From Candidatus Nitrosotenuis chungbukensis (GTDB lineage Archaea > Thermoproteota > Nitrososphaeria > Nitrososphaerales > Nitrosopumilaceae), in NCBI RefSeq assembly GCF_000685395.1, contig NZ_AVSQ01000017.1, forward strand, positions 1 to 64,000: 64,000 nt of DNA, written 5' to 3'. Position 1 is the stretch's first letter; every line of letters begins with the position of its first letter. Positions 8,855 to 16,297 of the stretch are shown here, one piece after another. The notes under the pieces are model-generated. The model saw only the letters and a list, made by a program, of their open reading frames with translations, searched no databases and was not told the origin of the DNA. The position numbers and the translations under genes were made by a program.

Positions 8855-9349
8855 ATGAAGCCAACAACAATTCGTAACCGAATGATTTACCAGGCAACTG
8901 CCGTTGTCAAAAGCAAACAGCTTAGCAGCCATCTTTCAAAAGAGCTGCAAAAAAAATACAACAAGCGCAGCATCAGAATAATTGAAGGCGATACAATTCG
9001 CGTACTCCGAGGAGAATTCAGAGGCGTCACAGGCAAAATCACCAACGTGTCGACTCCAAGAAATGGCGTCTCTATAGAAGGAGTCAAAAAGGAAAAACTC
9101 AAGGGCGGAAACCTTGACGTCTTTATTCACCCGTCAAACCTCATAGTTACAGAACTAAACACCGAAGACAAGTGGCGACAAAACAAACTGGAAGGAAAGA
9201 AAACAAAGCCAGTCAAAGAAGCAAAACCAAAAGAAGCCGCAAAACCTGCTCCGAAAAAAGAAGCAAAGGCACCGGCAAAGCAATCAACGCCAAAAGAAAC
9301 CAAAGAATCAAAGCCAACCAAAACTGAAAAGAAAAAGGAGAAAAAATAA
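8855..9349 (+). CDS. rpl24: 50S ribosomal protein L24 (uL24) with Lys-rich tail
   Basis: 164-residue assembly protein. The KOW motif is GDTIRVLRGEFRGVTGKITN at about residues 46-65. A low-complexity C-terminal tail (about 115-164) is built from Lys/Ala/Pro/Glu words such as KPAPKKEAKAPAK. The tail is long for L24 and is probably a disordered rRNA-contacting extension. The ATG at 8855 follows the L14 stop by 4 bases; an upstream in-frame ATG inside L14 would add 22 residues that do not belong to the family. Confidence 0.95.
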   Translation: MKPTTIRNRMIYQATAVVKSKQLSSHLSKELQKKYNKRSIRIIEGDTIRVLRGEFRGVTGKITNVSTPRNGVSIEGVKKEKLKGGNLDVFIHPSNLIVTELNTEDKWRQNKLEGKKTKPVKEAKPKEAAKPAPKKEAKAPAKQSTPKETKESKPTKTEKKKEKK

Positions 9350-10066
9350 TTGCCACGAATAGCAGGAAGTAAAAAACTAAAGCGTCAGATGTCTCCAATG
9401 TTCTGGGGAATCTCAAGAAAAGAGCCACGATTCGTAGTTACCGTAAGGCCTGGTCCTCACTCAAAACAAGTTTCGATTCCAACTGCAGTATTCCTGCGTG
9501 ACACACTAAAACTAGTGACTACCCTACGAGAGGCAAAATATGCAATCTATGGAGGCAAGGTCAAAGTTGACGGTGTTGAGCGAAAATCACTCCACCATGG
9601 AATCGGACTCATGGATGTAGTCGAGCTCGAAGGAATCTCTGACATCTACCGACTCGTACCTGGAAAGGGCCACATACTAACACCGCTAAAAATCAAGAGT
9701 TCTGAAAAATCTGTTAAACTAGTCAAGGTTACAAGCAAACAAAACGTTCCAAAGGGAAAAACCCAGATTGGATTCCACGACGGACGCTCGTTACTCTCTG
9801 ACGAAAAAGTTTCAGTGGGAGACACATGTGTCATGCAAGTCCCAGAACAAAAAATTAAAGAAGTTTTGAAGCTAGAAAAGGGAGCCAAAGTAATTGTCAC
9901 TAAAGGAGTTAACACAGGTCAGATAGCAGATGTAAAAGACATCAAGGAGGGCACGTTTGTTCTTCCAAAACGAGCACTGCTTTCATTTGACCAGAGAGAA
10001 ATTGAAATTCCAGCAGACCTAGTAATGGTCATAGGCAAAAAGGAGCCAGTAGTTCAAGTAGCGTGA
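9350..10066 (+). CDS. rps4e: 30S ribosomal protein S4e
   Basis: 238-residue archaeal/eukaryotic-specific small-subunit protein. An S4-like RNA-binding domain lies near residues 40-85 (LREAKYAIYGGKVKVDGVE) and a KOW-like segment near 175-200 (GAKVIVTKGVNTGQIADVKD). The TTG start is adjacent to the L24 stop and gives the typical MPRIAGSKKLKRQMSP start. Confidence 0.96.
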   Translation: MPRIAGSKKLKRQMSPMFWGISRKEPRFVVTVRPGPHSKQVSIPTAVFLRDTLKLVTTLREAKYAIYGGKVKVDGVERKSLHHGIGLMDVVELEGISDIYRLVPGKGHILTPLKIKSSEKSVKLVKVTSKQNVPKGKTQIGFHDGRSLLSDEKVSVGDTCVMQVPEQKIKEVLKLEKGAKVIVTKGVNTGQIADVKDIKEGTFVLPKRALLSFDQREIEIPADLVMVIGKKEPVVQVA

Positions 10067-10070
10067 TTAT

Positions 10071-10589
10071 ATGGCAAACAAAGACAGCATAATGAAAAAA
10101 ATTAGATTAGAAAAAGTCGTCTTAAACATGGGCGTCGGCAAGTCTGGCGATGCAATCGAGACTGCAAAAAAAGCACTTGATTCGATTTCAGGCAAAAAAT
10201 CCTGCGCAAGAGATGCAAAGGGAACCCAAAGAGACTGGGGAGTAAGAAAAGGTGAGCCAATAGGAGTCGCAGTTACCGTTAGAGGCGAGGATGCAGGCAA
10301 ATTACTGCAAAGACTAATCGATGCAAAGGGCAAGAAGCTAAACGGCAGATCCTTTGATGATTTTGGCAATGTTTCTTTTGGCATTCGAGAGCACATTGAC
10401 ATTCCTGGAATAAAATACGATCCACAAATTGGAATCTTGGGACTGGAGGCAGCAGTGACTCTTGTAAGACCAGGATTTGGCATTAGATTCAGAAGCAGAC
10501 ACAAGGCAAGCGTTGGAAAGCACCACCGCATCAGCAGTGACGAAGCGAAAGAATTTTTATCACGTGAATTTGGAGTTGCGTTTGTATAA
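10071..10589 (+). CDS. rpl5: 50S ribosomal protein L5 (uL5)
   Basis: 172-residue 5S rRNA-binding protein. Archaeal marks include KIRLEKVVLNMGVGKSGDAI at the start and REHIDIPGIKYDPQIGILGL in the second half. The TAA stop overlaps the ATG of S14 by one base. Confidence 0.96.
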   Translation: MANKDSIMKKIRLEKVVLNMGVGKSGDAIETAKKALDSISGKKSCARDAKGTQRDWGVRKGEPIGVAVTVRGEDAGKLLQRLIDAKGKKLNGRSFDDFGNVSFGIREHIDIPGIKYDPQIGILGLEAAVTLVRPGFGIRFRSRHKASVGKHHRISSDEAKEFLSREFGVAFV

Positions 10590-10765
10590 TGAAAGATAGA
10601 TCATACAAGTACACTGGCAGAAAGGAGCACAAATTCGGAAAAGGCTCACGCTGGTGCAAGCGATGTGGCGATTACACAGCAGTCATTCAAAAATATGATT
10701 TGAACATCTGCAGACGATGCTTTAGGGAGGTTGCAAATTCTTTGGGATTTGCAAAATACAGGTGA
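10589..10765 (+). CDS. rps14: 30S ribosomal protein S14 (uS14), zinc-binding
   Basis: 58-residue protein starting MKDRSYKYTGRKEHKFGKGS. Two Cys pairs (C23-x2-C26 and C41-x2-C44, in CKRCGDY and ICRRCFRE) form the zinc ribbon of type Z/archaeal S14, and it ends SLGFAKYR. The gene starts in the L5 stop codon (TAATG) and ends 5 bases before S8. It is easy to miss because of its size, but position and motifs leave little doubt. Confidence 0.96.
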   Translation: MKDRSYKYTGRKEHKFGKGSRWCKRCGDYTAVIQKYDLNICRRCFREVANSLGFAKYR

Positions 10766-10770
10766 GATAA

Positions 10771-11163
10771 ATGCCAGCAACTAACATCGTAGCAAACCTG
10801 TTTAACACTCTGTACAACAACGAGGCAAGAAGAAAGAGCGAATGCATAATCCTGCCCACATCAAAGCTCGGAATTGAGGTACTAAAGACTCTCCAAAAGC
10901 ACAACTACATTGGCGAATTTGAGCACATTGACGACAAGAGAGGCGGAAAATTCAAGATTCAACTATTGGCTCACATAACAAAATGCGGCGCAATCACGCC
11001 CAGATTCAAGGTAAAAAAAGGCGAATTCGTTGACTGGGAACAGCAATATCTCCCGTCATACAACAAAGGAATGATGCTTGTAACTACAAACCAAGGCGTA
11101 ATGTCGCACCACGAGGCCGCAAACAAGGGAATTGGAGGATTCTTGATTGGATATGTCTACTAA
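10771..11163 (+). CDS. rps8: 30S ribosomal protein S8 (uS8)
   Basis: 130-residue primary 16S rRNA-binding protein. It begins MPATNIVANLFNTLYNNEAR, and its C-terminal signature TTNQGVMSHHEAANKGIGG corresponds to the S8 TSxGxMxxxEA region. The stop lies inside the start of L6. Confidence 0.97.
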   Translation: MPATNIVANLFNTLYNNEARRKSECIILPTSKLGIEVLKTLQKHNYIGEFEHIDDKRGGKFKIQLLAHITKCGAITPRFKVKKGEFVDWEQQYLPSYNKGMMLVTTNQGVMSHHEAANKGIGGFLIGYVY

Positions 11164-11710
11164 ACAAGAAGAAATATTCCAAGCTACATTTGATGTTCCG
11201 GCAAAAGTAAAGCTTACACTCAAAAAACACATGCTACACATTGAAGGCCCGCTAGGCAAGACATACAAGAATTTCAAGAAAATTCCAGTCGGCCTTGAAG
11301 TCAAAGACAACAAAGTGACAATTACAGCTGTGAACTCTAGGAAGAAGTATCACGCAATTGCAAACACTACACTTTCAATAATTCGAACATTGTGCGAAGG
11401 AGTACTCACAGGCTATACAATAAAAATGAAAATAGTCTACGCTCACTTTCCAATTACTGTCAAAACAAAAGACAAACTTGTCCTAGTTGAAAACTTTCAA
11501 GGCGAACGTGCACCAAGAACTGCAAAAATCCACGGAACAACCAAGGTCACCTCAAAAGGAGACGAGGTAGTTGTGTCAGGACCAGTGCTGCAACACGTAA
11601 CGCAGACTGCAGCAGAAATCCAATCAAACACCAAAGTCAAAAACAAAGATCACCGAGTTTTCCTTGATGGAATCTACCAATTCTACAAGGAAAAAGGCAT
11701 CGAAAAATAA
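11153..11710 (+). CDS. rpl6: 50S ribosomal protein L6 (uL6)
   Basis: 185-residue protein near the factor-binding site, with two similar alpha/beta domains. HMLHIEGPLGKTYKNFKK marks the archaeal N-domain. The ATG at 11153 is preferred; a TTG two codons earlier is possible. This is the last gene of the cluster: L32e, L19e, L18, S5, L30 and L15, which often follow in archaea, are not here. The next feature is tRNA-Asn after about 60 bases. Confidence 0.96.
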   Translation: MSTKQEEIFQATFDVPAKVKLTLKKHMLHIEGPLGKTYKNFKKIPVGLEVKDNKVTITAVNSRKKYHAIANTTLSIIRTLCEGVLTGYTIKMKIVYAHFPITVKTKDKLVLVENFQGERAPRTAKIHGTTKVTSKGDEVVVSGPVLQHVTQTAAEIQSNTKVKNKDHRVFLDGIYQFYKEKGIEK

Positions 11711-11770
11711 TTTTTCAAATTTTCAAACTTAGTAAGGATTAAATCGCATACGCCTAAGACAAAACCTGTT

Positions 11771-11844
11771 GCCGCCCTAGCTCAGCGTGGTAGAGCGCCT
11801 GACTGTTAATCAGGGGGTCGTCAGTTCAAGTCTGACGGGCGGCG
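11771..11844 (+). tRNA. tRNA-Asn (GTT)
   Basis: A 74-base cloverleaf. The acceptor GCCGCCC pairs with GGGCGGC, D-arm GCTC/GAGC, anticodon stem CCTGA/TCAGG with loop CTGTTAA (anticodon GTT), and T-arm GTCAG-TTCAAGT-CTGAC with the normal G53-C61 pair. Discriminator is G, CCA is not encoded, and there is no intron. Confidence 0.97.
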
Positions 11845-11851
11845 CATAATC

Positions 11852-11873
11852 TTTCTAAATTCGAGTTCTGAAA
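11852..11873. repeat. Degenerate copy of the 22-bp palindrome
   Basis: The left arm TTTCTAAATTC is perfect, but the right half (GAGTTCTGAAA) differs from the perfect arm GAATTTAGAAA at three positions. It lies 8 bases after tRNA-Asn and 60 bp before a perfect copy. It may be a decayed or weaker operator. Confidence 0.5.
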
Positions 11874-11932
11874 CATTTGTTTTTGCATCTTGCGGTTCAA
11901 GACGCGTTGATTTGCGAGTTTAATTTTAAATC

Positions 11933-11954
11933 TTTCTAAATTCGAATTTAGAAA
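11933..11954. promoter_or_regulatory. 22-bp perfect palindrome (copy 1)
   Basis: Arm TTTCTAAATTC is followed directly by its reverse complement GAATTTAGAAA. The same sequence recurs at 13838-13859 and 14205-14226. Here it lies 90 bp before the zinc-ribbon gene at 12045. Exact symmetry without a loop favours a dimeric protein binding site over an RNA hairpin. Confidence 0.65.
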
Positions 11955-12044
11955 TATAGATCGATGCAACCATTTGGTTTACTCTATTAGACCGTCTGGA
12001 TCTAATATCTGATCGCACATTATGAATAATGCAGGAGGTTTACG

Positions 12045-12299
12045 ATGGCCAGAATTAAAAGGGCCAACAGGTATTGTGTTGACTGTGGGGCAAGACTGGT
12101 GTATTACCCACGTCTTTCAAACCCAAAAGCACCAAACGAGCACAGGGTTTTGGTGTACGGCTGCCCTGACTGCACGGTAGACTTTGAAAAACCAAAGCTT
12201 TTCTCAATTAGGAGGAACCAGGTTGACGATCCGCTGGAAACTGTGGAGATAGAAATAGTCGAAGCTAGGAAAATCCTAGAAAAAACCCCGGCAGCGTAG
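12045..12299 (+). CDS. Zinc-ribbon protein of unknown function
   Basis: 84-residue protein with two Cys pairs, C11-x2-C14 (YCVDCGARL) and C40-x2-C43 (YGCPDCTVDF), a classic zinc ribbon. An acidic helical tail (VEIEIVEARKILEKTPAA) follows. A strong Shine-Dalgarno sequence (AGGAGGT, 8 bases before the ATG) is unusual beside the mostly leaderless neighbours. One copy of the 22-bp palindrome lies upstream, so it may share regulation with the secreted proteins at 13.9 and 14.3 kb. No family is recognised. Confidence 0.8.
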   Translation: MARIKRANRYCVDCGARLVYYPRLSNPKAPNEHRVLVYGCPDCTVDFEKPKLFSIRRNQVDDPLETVEIEIVEARKILEKTPAA

Positions 12300-12359
12300 A
12301 TCAATTTTACAATATCTGAACTAGTAGAACTTTTTATCCAACTGTACCAAGAACTCTCC

Positions 12360-12899
12360 GTGGACGATGTCAAGAGTACTTGGGGAAATCGCTTCATAAT
12401 TGCTGCAATCCTGCAGGGTGGCATCATAACTCTCATGGCGCTAAGCATGGTTGGCGCCCAGGCTGTTTTTACCAAAGTTAACATGATTCAGTTTTTGTCC
12501 CTGTCTTTTGAGGGGCCGGCAAAATGGGTCTTTCTTGGGCTGATGTTCTACCTGATACTAATTGTAGCAATAGCAGTTACTGCCGTTTTTTACAGTCATT
12601 TGGAAATCAATCTAAAGCGAAGATTTTCTGGCAAATCCAAATTTTTAGCTTGGATTCACCTGATAGGGATGAACGTGGGCGGAACTGGCACTACGCTTCT
12701 TATGATATTTGCAGGACTTAGCGGTTCTGGGGTGATGGACATATTTACAACAGGGGAGATTGGCAAACCAAATCTTGCAGTTATGGATTCATTTATTCCT
12801 CCAATTGGACTGTTCATCGGTTTTCTTGCAATAGGTGTGATGTGCGGCGGCCTGGCGTACACCTTGGCATATCTTAGGAAACCCTCCTCAATTCAATAA
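12360..12899 (+). CDS. Conserved-type integral membrane protein, four helices
   Basis: 179 residues with four hydrophobic stretches at about 14-35, 54-80, 98-122 and 143-168. A Gly-rich third helix region contains MNVGGTGTTLLMIFAGLSGSG. The GTG start gives a short soluble start (MDDVKSTWGNR). No catalytic or transport motif is recognised. A hairpin CTTTTGCC/GGCAAAAG at 12973-12997 downstream may end transcription. Confidence 0.75.
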   Translation: MDDVKSTWGNRFIIAAILQGGIITLMALSMVGAQAVFTKVNMIQFLSLSFEGPAKWVFLGLMFYLILIVAIAVTAVFYSHLEINLKRRFSGKSKFLAWIHLIGMNVGGTGTTLLMIFAGLSGSGVMDIFTTGEIGKPNLAVMDSFIPPIGLFIGFLAIGVMCGGLAYTLAYLRKPSSIQ

Positions 12900-13359
12900 A
12901 AAACTCGTTCTAGCCGCTTTTTCTCTTGCATTATGAAAAGTTTTGCCAAGTTTTACAGGAAAAACCCCCACCCTTTTGCCACAAACTAGGGCAAAAGAAT
13001 TTGGCGTTTACGCATAAATTGAGAACCGTCATTGGCCTGACTTGTATCAAAAAACCCGAAAAATCCCTGATTCAAAGCTAGGTTTTTCCGCCAAAATTTG
13101 ATTTTTACCGGGGTTTAGCTTTTGTTCGGGGAGCAAATAGTTTTGGCACCTTTACCTGGGTAATGGGGATGTTTTGGCACTTGCCTGCATTAGTTACGAA
13201 CAAGTGTTAAACCCCCCTGAAAAACGCCTGATCCTGAAAAAATCGCCGCCCTCGTAATTGGGGGTTGCGTATGTGGGGGTTTAGCTTTTACGAACAAATC
13301 GAGATATTTGACAAAAAGTCAAAATACTTCAAATTAACGGACATTCTGATTTGTAGCAC
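12900..13359. other. 460-bp non-coding region with internal repeats
   Basis: No coding potential seen. It contains a hairpin (12973-12980 with 12990-12997), two exact copies of GGGGTTTAGCTTTT (13110-13123 and 13276-13289) and two of GTTTTGGCAC (13140-13149 and 13171-13180). G- and C-runs are much more common than in neighbouring intergenic DNA. A similar TGGGGTGTTTTGCAC word occurs at 939-953. This may be a decayed repeat or a structured RNA; undecided. Confidence 0.4.
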
Positions 13360-13827
13360 ATGAAAAAACAGCCAAAAAATCAGAAAATAAGGATAGCACC
13401 AAAAAAAGAATATGATAACTTTAGAAAATATTTTGCTTTTTCATGTATTGACATGGTGATATTTGACGGCAAGTCTGTCTTGCTGACAAAGCGCACCAGG
13501 GACCCATACAAGGGGTATTGGCACCTGCCTGGCAGCATGATACACAAGGATGAGAAAATGACTGACACCGTAAGGCGCTCTGCAAAAGAAGAACTTGGCC
13601 TTGATGTGAAAATTAGGAAATTTGTCGGAGTCTATGAAAGTCTGAATACTTTTCGCCATGACGTGTCACACGGATTTGTCGTTTCAATTAACGGCGGCCA
13701 GATTAAGACTGACCACCAAAGCAGTGATCTTAGGTTTTTTGCAAGACTTCCAAGCAAGATCATTCCGCATCATCGCGCTCTCATAAAGGACGCGCTAAAG
13801 CACACTCGCAATGATTCTCATGCCTAA
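13360..13827 (+). CDS. Nudix hydrolase, GDP-mannose mannosyl hydrolase-like
   Basis: 155-residue Nudix-fold protein that should act on a nucleoside diphosphate derivative. The Nudix helix region (about residues 57-81) reads PGSMIHKDEKM then RRSAKEELGL. The family GG is PGS, the catalytic-loop Glu is shifted, and the central RE is RS, while the EE of the metal site (residues 77-78) is kept. This pattern, including HLPGS and KDE, resembles the GDP-mannose hydrolase branch, which cleaves sugar-nucleotides, rather than MutT. The substrate is inferred. It is flanked by the repeat-rich region and a 22-bp palindrome just downstream. Confidence 0.8.
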   Translation: MKKQPKNQKIRIAPKKEYDNFRKYFAFSCIDMVIFDGKSVLLTKRTRDPYKGYWHLPGSMIHKDEKMTDTVRRSAKEELGLDVKIRKFVGVYESLNTFRHDVSHGFVVSINGGQIKTDHQSSDLRFFARLPSKIIPHHRALIKDALKHTRNDSHA

Positions 13828-13837
13828 AAACCATATG

Positions 13838-13859
13838 TTTCTAAATTCGAATTTAGAAA
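13838..13859. promoter_or_regulatory. 22-bp perfect palindrome (copy 2), promoter of secreted protein
   Basis: Identical to copies at 11933 and 14205. It is followed by GTGAAAAGATCAGTTAATTA, whose TTAATTAAT is a likely TATA element. The ATG at 13906 is 46 bases after the palindrome, nearly the same as at copy 3 (47 bases), which supports both the start choice and the operator role. Confidence 0.7.
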
Positions 13860-13905
13860 TATTGTGAAAAGATCAGTTAATTAATTGGGAATTAAAAAAT
13901 TGAGC

Positions 13906-14133
13906 ATGACCGGCAAAATACTCGGACTCGTTGCAATAACAGTCCTCCTGTCTACGATATTGGTAATGGCCCTGTCATCTGAGCAATATGCAGAGGCAAA
14001 GCCTTCAAAAATGTCACCAAAACACAAGTTCAGCAAATGGCAACATAACAAAGTATGCGGTGACCAACTCTGTGAAGGACCATCATACTCAAAAGTGCCA
14101 CTTAAGATAGTAAAGGGCTCACCACACCGATAA
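13906..14133 (+). CDS. Small secreted Cys-pair protein, paralogue A
   Basis: 75-residue precursor. The N-terminal signal peptide or anchor (MTGKILGLVAITVLLSTILV) ends near ALSSEQYAEA. The mature part carries HKFSKWQHNKVCGDQLCEGP, then PSYSK. Two Cys in CGDxLC could bind metal or form a disulfide outside the cell. An upstream in-frame TTG (13885) would add 7 residues but would break the matched promoter spacing with the paralogue at 14274. The message is probably leaderless, starting from TTAATTAAT. The function is unknown. Confidence 0.75.
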   Translation: MTGKILGLVAITVLLSTILVMALSSEQYAEAKPSKMSPKHKFSKWQHNKVCGDQLCEGPSYSKVPLKIVKGSPHR

Positions 14134-14204
14134 GAAACAAAAACTCGCTTTCCTTTTTTGTACCTGATTTTTTACACGATGCTCTAATGCGGCAAAATTT
14201 GATA

Positions 14205-14226
14205 TTTCTAAATTCGAATTTAGAAA
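14205..14226. promoter_or_regulatory. 22-bp perfect palindrome (copy 3), promoter of secreted protein
   Basis: Third identical palindrome, followed by GTGAAAAATGATTACTTTAA and a TTTAATTAAT TATA-like element. The downstream ATG is 47 bases away. The flanking GTGAAAA and TTAATTAAT words are shared with copy 2, so whole promoters, not only operators, were duplicated or conserved. Confidence 0.7.
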
Positions 14227-14273
14227 CAGTGAAAAATGATTACTTTAATTAATCCAACGCACATGCACAAACC

Positions 14274-14552
14274 ATGTTGCGATTAGTTGCACTTGTAATG
14301 ATAAGCGCATTGCTGTCAGTGGCCATGATCAGCGCAATTAGCCCAGGTCACTCTGCAGAAGCGGTAAAGGCAACTAAGGATTTGAATTCTCTTAGGCACA
14401 AGTACTCCAACTGGGTAGGAAACAAGGTATGTGGCGACGAATTATGCCCTGGACCATCTTACTTCAAGTGGCACATGAAATACAGAACTCACGCATCCCC
14501 CTACGACACATATGAGCACCACGAATTACTCAAGCTAAACAAGCAAAAGTAA
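14274..14552 (+). CDS. Small secreted Cys-pair protein, paralogue B
   Basis: 92-residue precursor with signal segment LVALVMISALLSVAMISAI, then mature HKYSNWVGNKVCGDELCPGP followed by PSYFKW. It shares HK[FY]S[KN]W-x2-NKVCGD[EQ]LC-x-GPSY-x-K with paralogue A and adds a His/Tyr-rich tail (YDTYEHHELL). It is probably exported and soluble or membrane-tethered. It shares palindrome and TATA layout with paralogue A, so the two should be co-regulated. Confidence 0.78.
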   Translation: MLRLVALVMISALLSVAMISAISPGHSAEAVKATKDLNSLRHKYSNWVGNKVCGDELCPGPSYFKWHMKYRTHASPYDTYEHHELLKLNKQK

Positions 14553-14615
14553 TTTTCAAGTGCAAATAAACTAAATAATTTGTTTTACCTATCTCTAAAA
14601 TCTTGTGATTTTTTA

Positions 14616-15071
14616 TTACTTTGCTGCCATTATGGCGTCGAGCGCTTTTGTTAGTTTCTCAAAGCCATACTTGTTAATCATTGCAGATAGCTCTCGGGTT
14701 ATCAGTGCCGCTTCGACGTCGTTTGACACTTCGTTACTTTTTGCTTGAAATCCGCTCTGCTCGACAACTGCGTCTACTTTGAACATGTTCATCTCCTCTT
14801 CGTATTTGCGTTGAGCCTCCTTGATCTTCGCGATCTGGGATACTTTTTTCTGTAGTTGGGCATTGACTAGTTTTACAAACTGATTTGCGTTTCTCGTATC
14901 CTGCCCTGCCTCGATGAACTGGTCCTTGACTCGCTCGGAACGATCCCGCGTGTCAAGTTCTTCTTTAAAGAACAATTTTCTTGTTCCTCCGCTTTCTATA
15001 ATGTCCTCCAAATCGTCATTTGTGATGTTTTTCTCAGTTACGTCTCTTTTTGCTATGTGCTTTTCTACCAT
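14616..15071 (-). CDS. Coiled-coil protein, RxxFF family, member A
   Basis: 151-residue cytosolic protein. Near residue 31 is RKLFFKEEL; residues about 60-100 form a coiled coil (LVNAQLQKKVSQIAKIKEAQ), and the C-terminal helical domain ends KLTKALDAIMAAK. From the FF to the coiled coil it aligns without gaps to the 229-residue protein at 25258-25947 (FF, then 33 residues, then VNA in both). It lies next to a CdvB-like gene region. The role is unknown; adaptor or scaffold is a guess. Confidence 0.75.
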   Translation of the reverse strand: MVEKHIAKRDVTEKNITNDDLEDIIESGGTRKLFFKEELDTRDRSERVKDQFIEAGQDTRNANQFVKLVNAQLQKKVSQIAKIKEAQRKYEEEMNMFKVDAVVEQSGFQAKSNEVSNDVEAALITRELSAMINKYGFEKLTKALDAIMAAK

Positions 15072-15163
15072 TGGTTTCTCTAAAATCCTATTAGTAATAT
15101 CCTGTGTTCTGTTTTAATTGAACAAACACCTTTCATAAAATCACTGTTCCTAAACTCCATATT

Positions 15164-15559
15164 TTGTTAAATCTAATTCATCATGACTCTATTAAGAAAT
15201 GCACGCCTGCATACCATGTGGATGGCCTAGAGGTAAGGTTGCCTGTTCCAAAAAGGCTTACGGATGCGCAATTACGCATGCTGGAGGATTATTTTAGGGA
15301 GATGCCTATTGAGGAAATCCTAACCGGACTCAAGTTTGCAAAAAACAGGTGGTCTGCAAAAGACGCCGGCGTTCTAAAAGTGGGGCGAAAAAGCATCATA
15401 CAAAAAGAGGTCCATTCCGTTACAAACGAGCAGGCGCAGTGGAGGCTAAAGAACTGGAAAATGATGATCTCCAACTATCGGCGACGAGGCTACAGTTACC
15501 CGACAATATCTAGAATAAAGAAAATCCTGGTTGAAAAAAGCAAGAAAAAGTCTAAATGA
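15164..15559 (+). CDS. Basic protein of unknown function
   Basis: 131 residues, rich in Lys/Arg at the C-terminus (RIKKILVEKSKKKSK), without membrane segments. Visible parts are VDGLEVRLPVPKRLTDAQ and a helical block IEEILTGLKFAKNRWSAKD. TTG at 15164 is the longest start; a GTG at VDGLEVR (about 57 bases later) is possible. It converges on the CdvB-like gene with an 8-base stop overlap. Basic character and WRLKNWKMMISNYRRRGY suggest nucleic-acid contact, but no family is recognised. Confidence 0.7.
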   Translation: MLNLIHHDSIKKCTPAYHVDGLEVRLPVPKRLTDAQLRMLEDYFREMPIEEILTGLKFAKNRWSAKDAGVLKVGRKSIIQKEVHSVTNEQAQWRLKNWKMMISNYRRRGYSYPTISRIKKILVEKSKKKSK

Positions 15560-16208
15560 GCGATTCTTTTTTCTGCAAAATTCCAGCTGGAATGTCGCTT
15601 GGAGGCTCTGGAATGCTTGCCCTTGTCTGGCCCTCTATTACTGCCTGAGCCTCTTCAAGAATTGCAAGCGTATCTGAGCTTGAACTGTACGTTGTCACTG
15701 CAGTGTCTGATGCGTTCATAGAAGAGCCAGTCAGCACATCTCCTAACACTTGGGATAGGTTCTGCATTGATGATGTTGCCTCTGGCATTATTCCGCTCAG
15801 CGATGCGCCCAATCCCTTGATTACTGACATGCACGGGCTTAGTGTTACCACGATGTCTCCGAGTTCTGATACTGTGTTTAGCCTTAGCTGAATCTGTTCC
15901 AAAGCAAGTTTTGCACCGTTTACCATGTTGTGCATTTTCCTAATCTCAAGTAATTCAGTGGCGTACGCTCTGGCATAATGCTGGTTGTTTGTTTTTTGAG
16001 CGGCAATTATTTTATTGAAAATATAATCATTTTTCTGCTTTATTTTTGACGCAATCCCGTCAAGTTTTACTATCTGGAGCTGGAGGTTTTTTTGTGCGAC
16101 ATCTATCTTGTTTTTGAGTGGTACGTCTGGCTTTACTCTGTCTAGTATTTTTTGCGAGAGATTGTCCCCGCGTCCCATATCATTCCATCTGTCACTTAAC
16201 GACCCCAT
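15552..16208 (-). CDS. CdvB-like ESCRT-III protein (Snf7 domain)
   Basis: 218-residue ESCRT-III homologue. These proteins polymerise at membranes in thaumarchaeal/crenarchaeal cell division or vesicle scission. The basic helix 1 start (VPLKNKIDVAQKNLQLQIVKL) and the long helical hairpin up to residue 140 match the Snf7 core. The C-terminal region is low-complexity Ser/Thr-rich, ending with Pro-rich SIPEPPSDIPAGI that could be a MIM-like motif for the Cdv ATPase. CdvA and CdvC are not adjacent, so this is probably one of several CdvB paralogues. Confidence 0.85.
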   Translation of the reverse strand: MGSLSDRWNDMGRGDNLSQKILDRVKPDVPLKNKIDVAQKNLQLQIVKLDGIASKIKQKNDYIFNKIIAAQKTNNQHYARAYATELLEIRKMHNMVNGAKLALEQIQLRLNTVSELGDIVVTLSPCMSVIKGLGASLSGIMPEATSSMQNLSQVLGDVLTGSSMNASDTAVTTYSSSSDTLAILEEAQAVIEGQTRASIPEPPSDIPAGILQKKESLI

Positions 16209-16297
16209 TTTCCATTATTGATAAAAAAATTGATTTTAAACAAGTTTGTAACCCCGCCCCCTGTCACTCTAGTTACAAGATCACCTGGTTACAGCAC

